Counted from the first letter of the stretch, positions 41,634 to 49,970 are shown. The stretch is 64,000 nt of DNA from Mycobacterium bourgelatii (GCF_010723575.1 NZ_BLKZ01000001.1:3224001-3288000), one strand, 5' to 3'. A program made the numbers and translations. Notes: generated by a model not told the origin, from the sequence alone.

Positions 41634-42602
41634 CTAAGCCGGAGGGTGTGTCCCTTCGAAGCGGGCCAGTGTGTCACCGAGCACTTCGCGGCACCCGGCC
41701 CACATCTGCTGGATGATGTCGGCGGCCGGCGGCAGGTCTTCGATGCGGCCGGCCACCTGGCCGGTGTTCGCGACGCTGGCGTCCATGTCGCCGTCGAAAT
41801 AGAGCCGCTGCACACGCTGCAACGCCGCGCCGCCTTCCTCGAAAGACGCTGACTCATCGAGCTTGTCGGCGGCGGGCGTCCGGATCACCCGCATCATTCG
41901 CTTGCCGTCGAGCGGAAGCATGACGGTGGAGGTCTCGTCGGCGCGCACTACCGCTTGCTTCAGGTTCCCGTGTACCGGCGAGTCCGCCGAGGCGAGCAGT
42001 CGGGTGCCCATCTGGACACCTTCCGCGCCGAGCACCAACGCGGCCGCCATGGACCGGGCATCACAGATCCCTCCGGCGGACACGATCGGAACGTCGACGT
42101 GGGCCGCCACCAACGGCAGCAGCACCATGGTTGAAGCGCCGAACCGATTCTTGAAGCCGCCCCCTTCGACGCCCTCGACCACCAGGCCATCCACCCCGGC
42201 ATCGACGGCCTTCTTGGCTGCGGCCAGGGTTCCCACGACATGAAAAACGGTGATGCCCGCGTCGTGCAGCCGCGCGGTGAACAGCCTGGGATCGCCGGCC
42301 GAAGTGGTGACGAAGCGAATGCCGTTGGCCACCAACAGGTCTATGACGCCTGGGTCGCGGTTGAACAGTAGCGCGATATTGGCGCCGACGGGGCGGTCGG
42401 TGAGATCACGCACTCGTTGCAGGTCGGCCCGACCTTGCTGGGAGGTGGTCTCGATGATGCCCAGTGCGCCGGAGTTGGATACGGCCGCGGCCAGTTGCGC
42501 TCCGGCGATGTAGGTCATCGGCGCCTGGATGATGGGGATGCCTATCCCCGCGAGTTGGCAGACCCGGTTGGGCGCCGTCTGGGCGGTCTGGTCAATCGCC
42601 AT
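41634..42602 (-). CDS. Nitronate monooxygenase family protein
   Basis: A 322-residue FMN TIM-barrel enzyme: GIPIIQAPMTYIAGAQLAAAVSNSGALGIIE, SPGGICDAR-like (IVSAGGICDARSMAAALVLGAEGVQMGTRLLAS) phosphate-binding element and VVEGVEGGGF in place of the common GxEAGGH. The missing catalytic His in that motif (GVEGGGF) leaves nitronate oxidation unsure; an enoyl reductase-like role is possible. ATG 42602 follows GGGAG. It overlaps the upstream NYN gene by 11 bases. Confidence 0.87.
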   Translation of the reverse strand: MAIDQTAQTAPNRVCQLAGIGIPIIQAPMTYIAGAQLAAAVSNSGALGIIETTSQQGRADLQRVRDLTDRPVGANIALLFNRDPGVIDLLVANGIRFVTTSAGDPRLFTARLHDAGITVFHVVGTLAAAKKAVDAGVDGLVVEGVEGGGFKNRFGASTMVLLPLVAAHVDVPIVSAGGICDARSMAAALVLGAEGVQMGTRLLASADSPVHGNLKQAVVRADETSTVMLPLDGKRMMRVIRTPAADKLDESASFEEGGAALQRVQRLYFDGDMDASVANTGQVAGRIEDLPPAADIIQQMWAGCREVLGDTLARFEGTHPPA

Positions 42603-43011
42603 CAATCGCTCCCGCGGTGGTGTCGGGCGGATCGATGAGGTTGCGGAAGCGTTCCGCGCGGTAGACGGATGCACCCATGGCGTGCACTCGATCGGCCAAC
42701 GTCTTGTCCGACGTCACGACGCGAATGTCGGGTTGCGCTTCGTTCTCTACCAGTTGCCGCACCAACCGGACGATCTCATCGTCGGCCGAGTTGGCGGCGG
42801 CTTTAGGGGCATGGGCGATCTCGATCACAGACGAGCGGATTGCCTTGGACGGTGGCCGCTCGAGCACGACGGTGACGTGCTTCGGGTCGCCTTCAGCCGA
42901 TGCCCAACGCTCGAGCCGATCCACCAGATCGACCATCGCGCCGTGGCGGTCCTTCCACCATCCGTCCGGACGGCTCCCGATGACGTTCATGGCGTCAACA
43001 ATCCACCGCAC
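42592..43011 (-). CDS. NYN/YacP-like PIN-domain RNase
   Basis: About 139 residues: WIVDAMNVIGSRPDGWWKDRHGAM carries the first catalytic Asp of NYN/PIN-like nucleases. VTVVLERPPSK and the ADDEIVRLVRQLVENEAQPDIRVVTSDKTLADRVHAMGA segment give the acidic ADDEI and TSDKTLA motifs. It probably cleaves RNA with divalent metal ions. GTG 43011 is preferred because AAGGAGGG lies upstream; a longer start at 43041 is possible. Co-transcribed with the nitronate monooxygenase-like gene. Confidence 0.83.
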   Translation of the reverse strand: MRWIVDAMNVIGSRPDGWWKDRHGAMVDLVDRLERWASAEGDPKHVTVVLERPPSKAIRSSVIEIAHAPKAAANSADDEIVRLVRQLVENEAQPDIRVVTSDKTLADRVHAMGASVYRAERFRNLIDPPDTTAGAIDGD

Positions 43012-43080
43012 ACATCCCTCCTTCACGGGGCTCCAGCGCAAGCGTAGGAGACGCCCCGAGCGGCGGGCGGCCGGGCAGGG

Positions 43081-43200
43081 TCAGGTTGTGCCCTGGAAGA
43101 ACAGGCCCGAGATGTTGTTGCCGACGTTGGCAATCACCCTCCTGCGCGGGCCTTCCTGTGGTGCCGTACAGCAAACCCAGAAGGCGGGGCTTGAGGCCAT
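43081..43200 (-). other. Possible short coding fragment (MPTR-like tail)
   Basis: The reverse strand between two genes has a 39-codon frame ending NVGNNISGLFFQGTT and stop. The N-x-GN-N pattern recalls ends of PE/PPE repeat proteins. There is no ribosome site and no PE/PPE domain. It may be a remnant or chance. Confidence 0.25.
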
Positions 43201-43261
43201 GCGAAGGTCATATCACGCGGGTAGGCAAAATGAGCAGAAGTCCGCGGCATACCATCGGCCG

Positions 43262-44170
43262 ATGCGTGAGTCGAGGATCCTGATCACCGGTGCGACCGGA
43301 CAGGTCGCCGCTCCCATCGCCAAAGCGTTAGCGGCCGACAACGAGGTTTGGGGCATCGCCCGCTTCACCAACCCCGAAGCCCGGGCGGATCTCGAGAGCG
43401 CCGGCGTGCGGTGCGAAGTGGTCAACTTGGCCGCCGGTGATTTCACCGCGCTGCCGTCCGACTTCGACTACGTGCTCAATCTCGCGGTGGCCAAGAGCGG
43501 CAGGTGGGACAAGGACCTCGGTGCGAACGCGGAGTCGGTTGGCCTACTCATGGCGCACTGCCGTGGCGTAAAAGCGTTCCTGCACTGCTCATCTGCGGCG
43601 GTCTACGATCCGCCGGACGACGAGCTGCGCACCGAGCGCGCCGCGTTGGGCGACAACCACAAGTTTCTGTTCCCCACCTATTCCATTTCCAAGATTGCGG
43701 GGGAGACCGTTGCCCGAACGATGGCCCGGGTCCTCGGAGTGCCGACCACCATCGCGCGCCTCAACGTTCCCTACGGCGACAACGGCGGCTGGCCGTTTTT
43801 TCACATGGAGATGATGCTGGGCGGCATCCCGATCCCCGTCCCGCCCGGCGGACCTGCCCGCTACAACCCGATCCACGAGGACGACATCATCGCCTCCCTC
43901 CCGAAGCTGCTGGAGGCGGCGTCGGTTCCGGCGATTACCGTCAACTGGGCGGGGGACCAGATTGTCAGCATCCAGGAATGGTGCGCCTATATCGGCACGC
44001 TGATCGGGCACGTGCCGACATTCGACGAAAGCGAGCAGGCGCTGCGCGGGAATCCGGTCGATGTGACGCGGCTACACGAGATCGTCGGTCCCACAAGTAC
44101 TGTCGACTGGCGGGACGGGATCCGGCGGATGGTGGCCAAGTTCCATCCCGAGTTGGTGCGTCAGAGATAG
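43262..44170 (+). CDS. NAD-dependent epimerase/dehydratase family protein
   Basis: A 302-residue extended SDR: ILITGATGQVAAPIAKALA (GxxGxxA cofactor motif), catalytic Ser in HCSSAAVYD and YSISK for YxxxK, then ARLNVPYGDNGGWPFFHM. Probably an NAD(P)-dependent epimerase or reductase of a nucleotide sugar or small carbonyl; substrate unknown. The tail overlaps the convergent hydrolase gene by 10 bases. Confidence 0.9.
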   Translation: MRESRILITGATGQVAAPIAKALAADNEVWGIARFTNPEARADLESAGVRCEVVNLAAGDFTALPSDFDYVLNLAVAKSGRWDKDLGANAESVGLLMAHCRGVKAFLHCSSAAVYDPPDDELRTERAALGDNHKFLFPTYSISKIAGETVARTMARVLGVPTTIARLNVPYGDNGGWPFFHMEMMLGGIPIPVPPGGPARYNPIHEDDIIASLPKLLEAASVPAITVNWAGDQIVSIQEWCAYIGTLIGHVPTFDESEQALRGNPVDVTRLHEIVGPTSTVDWRDGIRRMVAKFHPELVRQR

Positions 44171-44982
44171 GGCAACAGGCGTTTGGCGAAGACCTCCGGG
44201 TGTTCCCGGTGCATGAAGTGACCGCCCGGGACCTCTTCGACGGTGTATTCGTTCTCGAACATGCGGGCGGCGCCGCGGTAATCGTCGGGTGTGACGATCG
44301 GGTCGTCGAGGCCTGCGAAGACGACCGTCGGCACGGTGATTCGCGCCTTCAGTGACGGCGAAGGATTGGGGGAGAGCTTGCGGTAGTAGCCAAACGCGGC
44401 ATTCAAGCTCGCCGGATTGGCGAAACTCTGTCGAACGGCATCGAACTCGCTCGGGTCCGGGTGCCACGTCGGCGACCATCGCTGGTAGATCGCCGGAAGC
44501 GCCGCAAAGTCGTTGCGCGCGAACCGTTGCGGCGCACCAGGCAGCTTATAGGCCGCGAAATGCCGCACGCCCCACAGCTTCTTCGGCGACGGTTTGAGCG
44601 CCGCCGGGTGCGGGATGCCGATGACGAAGAGCTTCGTCACCCGCCGCGGCTCCAGCGCGGCCGCGCCGTATGCGGCGGACGCTCCCCAGTCGTGCCCGAC
44701 AACGACGGCGTCCTGGGCGCCGAGCGCTTCGATGAGCGCAAGGGGGTCGCGGGTTAGGGTCTCCTGGTCGGGATCCCGGTCGGGCACCTCGCTCGGGTGG
44801 TATCCCCGCATGAACGGGCTCACCGCCCGGTATCCCTTGGCGGCGATCCGCGGCCGGAGGTCGTCCCAGGAGTGGGCGGTGTCCGGAAAGCCGTGCAGCA
44901 GTAGCACGAGTGGCCCGGAGCCTTCTTCGAGGTAGGCGAACCTCAACCCGTTTGCGTCGACGAATTTGATCTCATCGGCCAT
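44161..44982 (-). CDS. Alpha/beta hydrolase (epoxide hydrolase-like)
   Basis: A 273-residue hydrolase: LLLHGFPDTAHSWDDLRPRIAAKGYRAVSPFMRGY, nucleophile Asp in VVVGHDWGASAAYG, acid in FAGLDDPIV and His in VPGGHFMHREHPE. The HDWG nucleophile is that of epoxide hydrolases and haloalkane dehalogenases, not Ser esterases. Cap-domain tyrosines (FGYYRKL) favour epoxide hydrolase. Monocistronic, convergent with the epimerase. Confidence 0.9.
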   Translation of the reverse strand: MADEIKFVDANGLRFAYLEEGSGPLVLLLHGFPDTAHSWDDLRPRIAAKGYRAVSPFMRGYHPSEVPDRDPDQETLTRDPLALIEALGAQDAVVVGHDWGASAAYGAAALEPRRVTKLFVIGIPHPAALKPSPKKLWGVRHFAAYKLPGAPQRFARNDFAALPAIYQRWSPTWHPDPSEFDAVRQSFANPASLNAAFGYYRKLSPNPSPSLKARITVPTVVFAGLDDPIVTPDDYRGAARMFENEYTVEEVPGGHFMHREHPEVFAKRLLPYL

Positions 44983-45014
44983 GGCTTCGTGACATTACGC
45001 CAGATGCCGGCTGG

Positions 45015-45770
45015 TCACATCACCGCTCCACCGTTGACCCCGAGCACCTGTCCAGTGATGAAGCCGGCCTCCTCCGAACACAGGAAACCGACCGCCGCGG
45101 CGATGTCTTCGGGAGAACCCATGTGGCCCATCGGGATTAGCTTGGCCAACTGCTCGGGCGAACCCAACTTGCCCTCCGCCTGCGACTGGCGCGACATGGG
45201 TGTGTCGATGCTGGAGGGTGGCACGCTGTTGACCGTGATTCCGTGCGACGCGTACTCGCTGGCTAGCGATTTCGTCAACGTGATGACCGCCCCCTTCGAG
45301 GCCGCGTAGTGCGCCATCCGCGGCGATCCGCGTTGCGCGCTGGAGGACGAGATGGTCACAATGCGTCCCCAGCCCGCCTCGATCATGTCCGGCAGCGCCA
45401 CCTGGCAGCAGTGAAAGGTGCCGTGCAGATTGATGTCGACGATTCTCAGCCAGGACTCGACGGTGATCTCGGTGAACCGACAAAAGCTCGCCTTGCCGGC
45501 GCTGGTCACCAACACCGCGATCGGCCCCAACACCATTCGCACCTCCGCGAACGCGGCTTCCACGGCCGCCCGGTCGGTGACGTCGACTTCGACGCCCAGC
45601 GCGGCGGCGCCGCCCGACTCCAACTCTGCGGTGACCCGCCGCGCGGCCTCGCCATCGATATCCAGGACTCCCACTTTGTGGCCGCGCTCGGCAAGTTCGC
45701 GGCAGGTGGCTGCACCGATGCCCGACGCCCCACCCGTCACCACCGCTACGCGGTTCTGCGCCCCGGTCAA
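45015..45770 (-). CDS. SDR family oxidoreductase
   Basis: A 251-residue classical SDR: VAVVTGGASGIGAATC, LDIDGEAARR (NAD-type Asp), SAGKASF replacing NAG, catalytic Ser in SSSSAQRG and YAASK, NSVPPSSIDTPM. It probably starts with TTG 45770 preceded by GAAGGGAG and overlapping the tautomerase stop by four bases (TTGA), so translation is coupled. A longer frame upstream would run inside the tautomerase gene. The partner tautomerase suggests a keto/enol substrate. Confidence 0.85.
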   Translation of the reverse strand: MTGAQNRVAVVTGGASGIGAATCRELAERGHKVGVLDIDGEAARRVTAELESGGAAALGVEVDVTDRAAVEAAFAEVRMVLGPIAVLVTSAGKASFCRFTEITVESWLRIVDINLHGTFHCCQVALPDMIEAGWGRIVTISSSSAQRGSPRMAHYAASKGAVITLTKSLASEYASHGITVNSVPPSSIDTPMSRQSQAEGKLGSPEQLAKLIPMGHMGSPEDIAAAVGFLCSEEAGFITGQVLGVNGGAVM

Positions 45771-46222
45771 TCTGTTGCTCCCTTCATTGGTGAATCGTCG
45801 GAAACCAAACCTTGCACCTGCTGGTAGTAGATGACTTTGCCCGCCCCCGCCCAATTGCCCTCGGGCACCTCGTGAATCAACGTCCACACGTGATAGGCGC
45901 GCGGACCGACAGGGTCGATGTTCGCCGCCGCGCATACCGCGGCATGCACCTCGTCGGCCAACTGCTCCTTGCGCTCTTTGGACAGGGCGCCCGCGAATAC
46001 CGTCAGGTCGACCCGAAACCGCGGTTGTCCGGCTTCGCGGCCGCCGACCAGCTGCGCGCCGGGCTCCAGGGCATGCAGATTGACCAGCGTGTTGTCCCGC
46101 ATGAAGGGGGTGTCCGGGGCCCGTTCGGCCCGCAGCAATGCCGTCACCAACTCGTCGGCCAATGTGCCGATCGCCTGGTCATCCAATGAACCACGCACGT
46201 ACGTGACATCGATCATCGGCAT
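45767..46222 (-). CDS. Tautomerase family protein
   Basis: A 151-residue tautomerase-superfamily protein with the N-terminal catalytic Pro2 (MPMIDVTYVRGSL). It is about the size of the trimeric cis-CaaD/MSAD-type members rather than the 60-residue 4-OT type. It includes FRVDLTVFAGALSKERKEQLADEVHAAVCAA. AAGGAGGTG provides a strong ribosome site. Operon with the downstream SDR. Reaction unknown; probably a keto-enol isomerisation or dehalogenation. Confidence 0.83.
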   Translation of the reverse strand: MPMIDVTYVRGSLDDQAIGTLADELVTALLRAERAPDTPFMRDNTLVNLHALEPGAQLVGGREAGQPRFRVDLTVFAGALSKERKEQLADEVHAAVCAAANIDPVGPRAYHVWTLIHEVPEGNWAGAGKVIYYQQVQGLVSDDSPMKGATD

Positions 46223-46286
46223 CGCGGACTCACCTCCTTGTGAGCGTCGAGAACACCCGATTGTCTCTTGTCGCGGAACCGCAAAA

Positions 46287-46323
46287 GGAATCGGTCCGGA
46301 CCACTGAGGTCCGGACCGATTCC
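46287..46323 (-). terminator. Hairpin terminator, 16-bp perfect stem
   Basis: GGAATCGGTCCGGACC, loop ACTGA, then the exact complement. It lies 15 bases after the stop of the small membrane-protein gene on the reverse strand and upstream of the tautomerase operon, separating the two transcripts. Confidence 0.8.
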
Positions 46324-46337
46324 CGCTTTGCAAGGTG

Positions 46338-46607
46338 TCAAACGCGCTCGGAGCCAGGCCCCTTGAAGTAGCGGTTGAGGAAGCCGACGGCCCCGATCGC
46401 CGCGACGGTCCCGATCACACCCCACACCACGAAGCTGATGGCCAGCGAACCCACGAACCAGCCGTAGCTCATAGACCAGATGAGCGTCCAGATGATGCGG
46501 AAAAACGACCAGGCCGCAGTCGCGGCGAGGCTGATCCCGATCCACAGGCTGTACTGGCGGTCGACGCGGTTGATCTGCTGCTCGACAGCGGCTGGGACGA
46601 TGTTCAT
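46338..46607 (-). CDS. Small membrane protein, two helices
   Basis: An 89-residue protein: an amphipathic start (VEQQINRVDRQYSLWIG), then two hydrophobic segments (about 22-50 and 52-78: SLAISFVVWGVIGTVAAIGAVGF) and a basic end. No known family recognised with certainty. Follows the amino-acid permease gene on the opposite end of a 70-base gap, downstream on the same strand in reverse order, and is closed by the hairpin terminator. ATG has GAAAGGAAGAC upstream. Confidence 0.8.
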   Translation of the reverse strand: MNIVPAAVEQQINRVDRQYSLWIGISLAATAAWSFFRIIWTLIWSMSYGWFVGSLAISFVVWGVIGTVAAIGAVGFLNRYFKGPGSERV

Positions 46608-46677
46608 TGTCTTCCTTTCGCGTGTGACGCCGCCTCGTTGGCGACGTCGTTGCGAGAAGTACAGCCGGGGCGGGCGG

Positions 46678-48147
46678 CTACCGATCCCAACTCTGGTTCA
46701 TCTCCGCCTGGAATTGGCGGTACCGTTCCGCACGGCCGGGACGGCGGCGGACGATCAGCCACCCGATGCCCAAGGCTGCGAACCACAGCGGAAACCACGC
46801 CAGCGCAACCGCGGTTTCCGGTTCGGTCAACAGGGTCCAGAGCACAAAGACGAAGAAGACCAGCACCGCCCAGCACGTCGCCACGCCGCCGGGCATCTTG
46901 TACGCCGACTCGGCATGACGCTGTGGGTGGCGACGGCGGTAAGCGAAGTAGCTGACCACGATCATCGTCCACACGAACATGAACAGCAGCGACGAGACGG
47001 TCGTGATGATGGTGAAGGCGCCGATCACCGAACCACCCGCATAAAGTAGCGGTATCGCGATGAGCAACAGGGGAGCCGTCACCAACAGGGCCGGGGCCGG
47101 CACGCCGCCGCGGTTGAGCCTGCGGAAGATCGACGGTGCGCTACCTTCGTCGGCCAAGCCGAAAAGCATTCGGCCGGTAGAGAATACGCCCGAGTTCGCC
47201 GACGATGCGGCAGAGGTGATCACCACGAAGTTCACGATCGACGCCGCCGCTGCGAACCCGACGAGGGAGAACATGGTGACGAAGGGAGAGTGCCCGCTGG
47301 TGAACCGCCGCCACGGCACCACGGCAAGGATTGCCAGCAGCGCTCCGATGTAGAAGATCGCCACCCGCACCGGGACCGCGTTGATCGCGCGGGGGAGGGT
47401 GCGGCGCGGATTGGCGGTTTCGGCTGCCGCGGTGCCCACGAGCTCCACACCGACGAACGCGAAGAACGCGATCTGAAACCCACTGACCACGCCCATGAAT
47501 CCCGTTGGAAAGAAACCGTTGTCATTCCAGAGGTTGGCGACCGTCGCGCGGTCACCATCCGGAGAAACGAAGCTGGTCGCCACCAGGAATCCACCCACGA
47601 CGATCAGCCCCAGGATTGCCACGATCTTGATCAAGGCGAACCAGAACTCGATCTCGCCGAAGTTGCGGACGCTGAACAAGTTGAAGGCGAGCACTAGGGC
47701 GACCGTCACCACCACTGGCACCCAGGGCGGCAGGCCGGGCCACCAGAATTTCGAATACCCAGTGATCGCAACGACTTCCGCGATGCCGGTGACGACCCAG
47801 GCGAACCAGTACGACCACCCCACGAAGAAGCCCGCGGCGGGTCCCAGCAGGTCGGCGGCGCAGTCGACGAAGGACTTGTAGTTCAGGTTCGACAGCAGCA
47901 GCTCGCCCATGGCGCGCAGCACGAAGAAAACGAAGATGCCGATGATCCCGTAAACCATCAACACCGCCGGGCCAGCCAGCGAGATCGTGCGCCCAGACCC
48001 CATGAACAGACCGGTGCCGATCGCACCGCCGATGGCTATCAGCTGTATCTGGCGATTGGAGAGGGCGCGATGCAGATGCGGCGAGGCTTGGGTGGCTTGG
48101 GTGGGTTCCGTGGCTTCGGGCACGTCGCCGACAAGATCACTCGCCAT
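46678..48147 (-). CDS. Amino-acid permease (APC family), Rv1979c-like
   Basis: A 489-residue APC-superfamily transporter with 12 predicted helices. LSNRQIQLIAIGGAIGTGLFMGSGRTISLAGPAVLMVYGIIG is the family's first-helix GAIGTGLF signature; FFAFVGVELVGTAAAETANPRRTLPRAI is the consensus of helix 6-7. Moves amino acids with protons across the inner membrane. ATG 48147 gives a length close to M. tuberculosis Rv1979c (about 481 aa). A longer frame reads into the EF-Tu-like gene. In M. tuberculosis Rv1979c has been linked to clofazimine resistance. Confidence 0.92.
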   Translation of the reverse strand: MASDLVGDVPEATEPTQATQASPHLHRALSNRQIQLIAIGGAIGTGLFMGSGRTISLAGPAVLMVYGIIGIFVFFVLRAMGELLLSNLNYKSFVDCAADLLGPAAGFFVGWSYWFAWVVTGIAEVVAITGYSKFWWPGLPPWVPVVVTVALVLAFNLFSVRNFGEIEFWFALIKIVAILGLIVVGGFLVATSFVSPDGDRATVANLWNDNGFFPTGFMGVVSGFQIAFFAFVGVELVGTAAAETANPRRTLPRAINAVPVRVAIFYIGALLAILAVVPWRRFTSGHSPFVTMFSLVGFAAAASIVNFVVITSAASSANSGVFSTGRMLFGLADEGSAPSIFRRLNRGGVPAPALLVTAPLLLIAIPLLYAGGSVIGAFTIITTVSSLLFMFVWTMIVVSYFAYRRRHPQRHAESAYKMPGGVATCWAVLVFFVFVLWTLLTEPETAVALAWFPLWFAALGIGWLIVRRRPGRAERYRQFQAEMNQSWDR

Positions 48148-48160
48148 GACTTTTGATCCC

Positions 48161-48430
48161 TCAGGCCAGGAAATAGCCGGAGGTGGTGAGCACATCGCCG
48201 GCCGCAATGTCGTCCTTCGACAGCTTCTTGAACAGCAGGCCGACGGTTTCGCCGGGGACCGCCTTGTCCAACTTCTTGCGAAATGCCTCGATGGCATCGA
48301 CTTTCACCCGGCGGCCATCGTTGATCGTCACCTCTTCACCGACGCGGAGTTCCCCGTATTCGACCTGGCCGGTTGCCACCGCCCCGCGCCCACGAATGAC
48401 AAACACGTCTTGCACCGTCATGCGAAACAT
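48161..48430 (-). CDS. Stand-alone EF-Tu domain II-like protein
   Basis: About 89 residues matching the second domain of translational GTPases: MTVQDVFVIRGRGAVATGQVEYGELRVGEEVTINDGRRVKVDAIEAF...AVPGETVGLLFKKLSKDDIAAGDVL. There is no G domain, so it cannot be an elongation factor. The barrel may bind RNA, tRNA or a partner protein. ATG 48430 fits; ATG 48421 or an upstream start at 48484 are alternatives. It precedes the permease gene by 13 bases in the same direction, so the two may be co-transcribed. Confidence 0.78.
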   Translation of the reverse strand: MFRMTVQDVFVIRGRGAVATGQVEYGELRVGEEVTINDGRRVKVDAIEAFRKKLDKAVPGETVGLLFKKLSKDDIAAGDVLTTSGYFLA

Positions 48431-48478
48431 GCTGGGAAACGGTACTAGCCGTCCCGCTGTCCCGCGAGATGCCACACT

Positions 48479-48495
48479 GTTCACGATCTGTGAAC
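48479..48495. promoter_or_regulatory. Palindrome GTTCAC-GATCT-GTGAAC in divergent promoter
   Basis: Perfect 6-base arms spaced by five, in the 86-base gap between the EF-Tu-like gene and the divergent hypothetical gene, 22 bases before the latter's GTG. The shape suits an operator for a dimeric repressor or CRP-like protein (compare GTGA-N6-TCAC; here the arms are reversed). Confidence 0.45.
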
Positions 48496-48516
48496 GGCCT
48501 AGGCACAGGAGTCGAC

Positions 48517-48888
48517 GTGGGTTGGTTCAAGCGGGCACGTAATGCCAGTGCGGGACAACGTGTTACCCGAGCCGATAAGCGGCAGGCGAAGGACGGCCTC
48601 GCCGAGCTCAGCGCCCTCAACGCCGAGCGGGAGCGGCTGACCCGCGAAGGCCTGCCGGGTGTCGCAACGATTATCGGCATCCGCGAGGATGTCGCAACCA
48701 CCACGCTGGGCCCGTGGCATGAACTACACCTGGATGTGCAGCTGCCAGACCAGGACCCGTATCGGGCGACGCGGCGCGTCGCGCTCGAGCTGGCGACCGC
48801 TCCGCAGATCACCGTGGGTGCTCAGGTGCCGGTGCGCGTCGACCCCCGGGATTGGTCCGTGGTCCTCGTCGTCGCGCCCGCCGGCTAG
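48517..48888 (+). CDS. Hypothetical protein
   Basis: A 123-residue protein, GTG start with AGGAG six bases upstream. A basic, helical N-terminus (WFKRARNASAGQRVTRADKRQAKDGLAELSALNAERERL, about 3-41) is followed by a beta-rich domain (GVATIIGIREDVATTTLGPWHELHLDVQLPDQDPYRATRRVAL...VRVDPRDWSVVLVV) like an OB or DUF3592-type barrel. The last four bases overlap the convergent oxidoreductase. Not a family I can name. Confidence 0.75.
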   Translation: MGWFKRARNASAGQRVTRADKRQAKDGLAELSALNAERERLTREGLPGVATIIGIREDVATTTLGPWHELHLDVQLPDQDPYRATRRVALELATAPQITVGAQVPVRVDPRDWSVVLVVAPAG

Positions 48889-49895
48889 GTCACCTTCACC
48901 ATGAGCTTGCCGACGTTCTTGCCGTCGAAGAGCATGTTGATCGCCGTCGGCAGCTGCTCGAAGCCCTCGACAACCGTCTCGAGCGGCGTCAGCTTTCCTG
49001 CGGTGATCAAGCCGGCGATCTCGCTGATCGCCTCCGGCGCCCTGCCGAAGTGGTCGAGCACGATGAAGCCTTTCAGCTCAGCCCGCTGAATGAGCAGGTT
49101 GCCGAACGCACGCGGCCCGGGCGGGGGATCGGCGGCGTTGTAGCCCGAGATCAGGCCGCAGAGGGCGATGCGCGCGCCGATGTTGATGCGCGCGAAGACG
49201 GCGTCCATGATGTCGCCGCCGACGTTCTCGAAGTCGACGTCAATGCCGTCGGGCGTGGCCTTGGCCAGTTGAGCCCGCCAGTCGTCGGCCTTGTAGTCGA
49301 CGGCGGCGTCGAAGCCGAGTTGTTCGGTGAGCAACGCGCACTTGTCGGGGCCACCGGCGATCCCGACCACGCGCGCGCCATCGGCCTTGGCCAACTGCCC
49401 GGCGACCGAGCCGACCGCGCCGGCCGCCGCCGAGACCACCACGGTCTCGCCCGGCTTGGGCGTGGCAATGTCCCGCATCCCGATCCACGCGGTGAGCCCG
49501 GTCATGCCGAGCGCTCCCATGTAGGCACTCGGTGAGACGCCCTCGGCGACTTCGACCGGCAGCAGTGGGTTCGTGGCCGAGGCGACCACGTACTCCTGCC
49601 AGCCGACCAGTCCCTGCACGATCTGGCCGACCGAATAGTGCGGGTTCTTCGAAGCGATCACCTCACCGATTCCGCCGGCGCGCATCACTTCGCCGATGCC
49701 CACCGGAGGTAAGTACGTCGGGGTGTCATTGATCCACATGCGGTTGGTCGGGTCGAGCGAGATCCAGTCGATACGGACCAGGGCCTCGCCCTCGCCGATC
49801 TCGGGAATCGGTTCCTCGTGCAGCTCGAAAGTGTTGGGGCCGATGCGTCCCTTGGGGCGCTCACGGAGCAGGAACTGGCGGTTTCGATCAGGCAT
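48885..49895 (-). CDS. NADP-dependent oxidoreductase (MDR superfamily)
   Basis: A 336-residue zinc-free medium-chain reductase of the leukotriene B4 dehydrogenase/2-alkenal reductase type. RIDWISLDPTNRMWINDTPTYLPP is the family opening, GLTAWIGMRDIATPKPGETVVVSAAAGAVGSVAGQLAKADGARVVGIAGG is the Rossmann core, and VDFENVGGDIMDAVFARI follows. It reduces alpha,beta-unsaturated carbonyls with NADPH. ATG 49895 is used; a 72-residue upstream extension overlaps the divergent methyltransferase. Confidence 0.92.
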   Translation of the reverse strand: MPDRNRQFLLRERPKGRIGPNTFELHEEPIPEIGEGEALVRIDWISLDPTNRMWINDTPTYLPPVGIGEVMRAGGIGEVIASKNPHYSVGQIVQGLVGWQEYVVASATNPLLPVEVAEGVSPSAYMGALGMTGLTAWIGMRDIATPKPGETVVVSAAAGAVGSVAGQLAKADGARVVGIAGGPDKCALLTEQLGFDAAVDYKADDWRAQLAKATPDGIDVDFENVGGDIMDAVFARINIGARIALCGLISGYNAADPPPGPRAFGNLLIQRAELKGFIVLDHFGRAPEAISEIAGLITAGKLTPLETVVEGFEQLPTAINMLFDGKNVGKLMVKVT

Positions 49896-49958
49896 AACCG
49901 CACCGTACACACGCCGAGCAGGCGTAAGAAGACCGCTGGCGCTGTCGGAGGTGGGTGC

Positions 49959-49964
49959 TATAAC
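49959..49964 (+). promoter_or_regulatory. -10 element TATAAC, leaderless methyltransferase gene
   Basis: TATAAC lies six bases before the ATG at 49971, placing the transcription start on the A of the ATG. No ribosome site is present. Confidence 0.5.
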
Positions 49965-49970
49965 GCAGCT

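Noticed and set aside
48148..48297. Longer amino-acid permease start at 48297
   Set aside because: The extension is Arg/Cys-rich shadow sequence of the EF-Tu-like gene. MASDLVGDV at 48147 has a ribosome site and fits family length.
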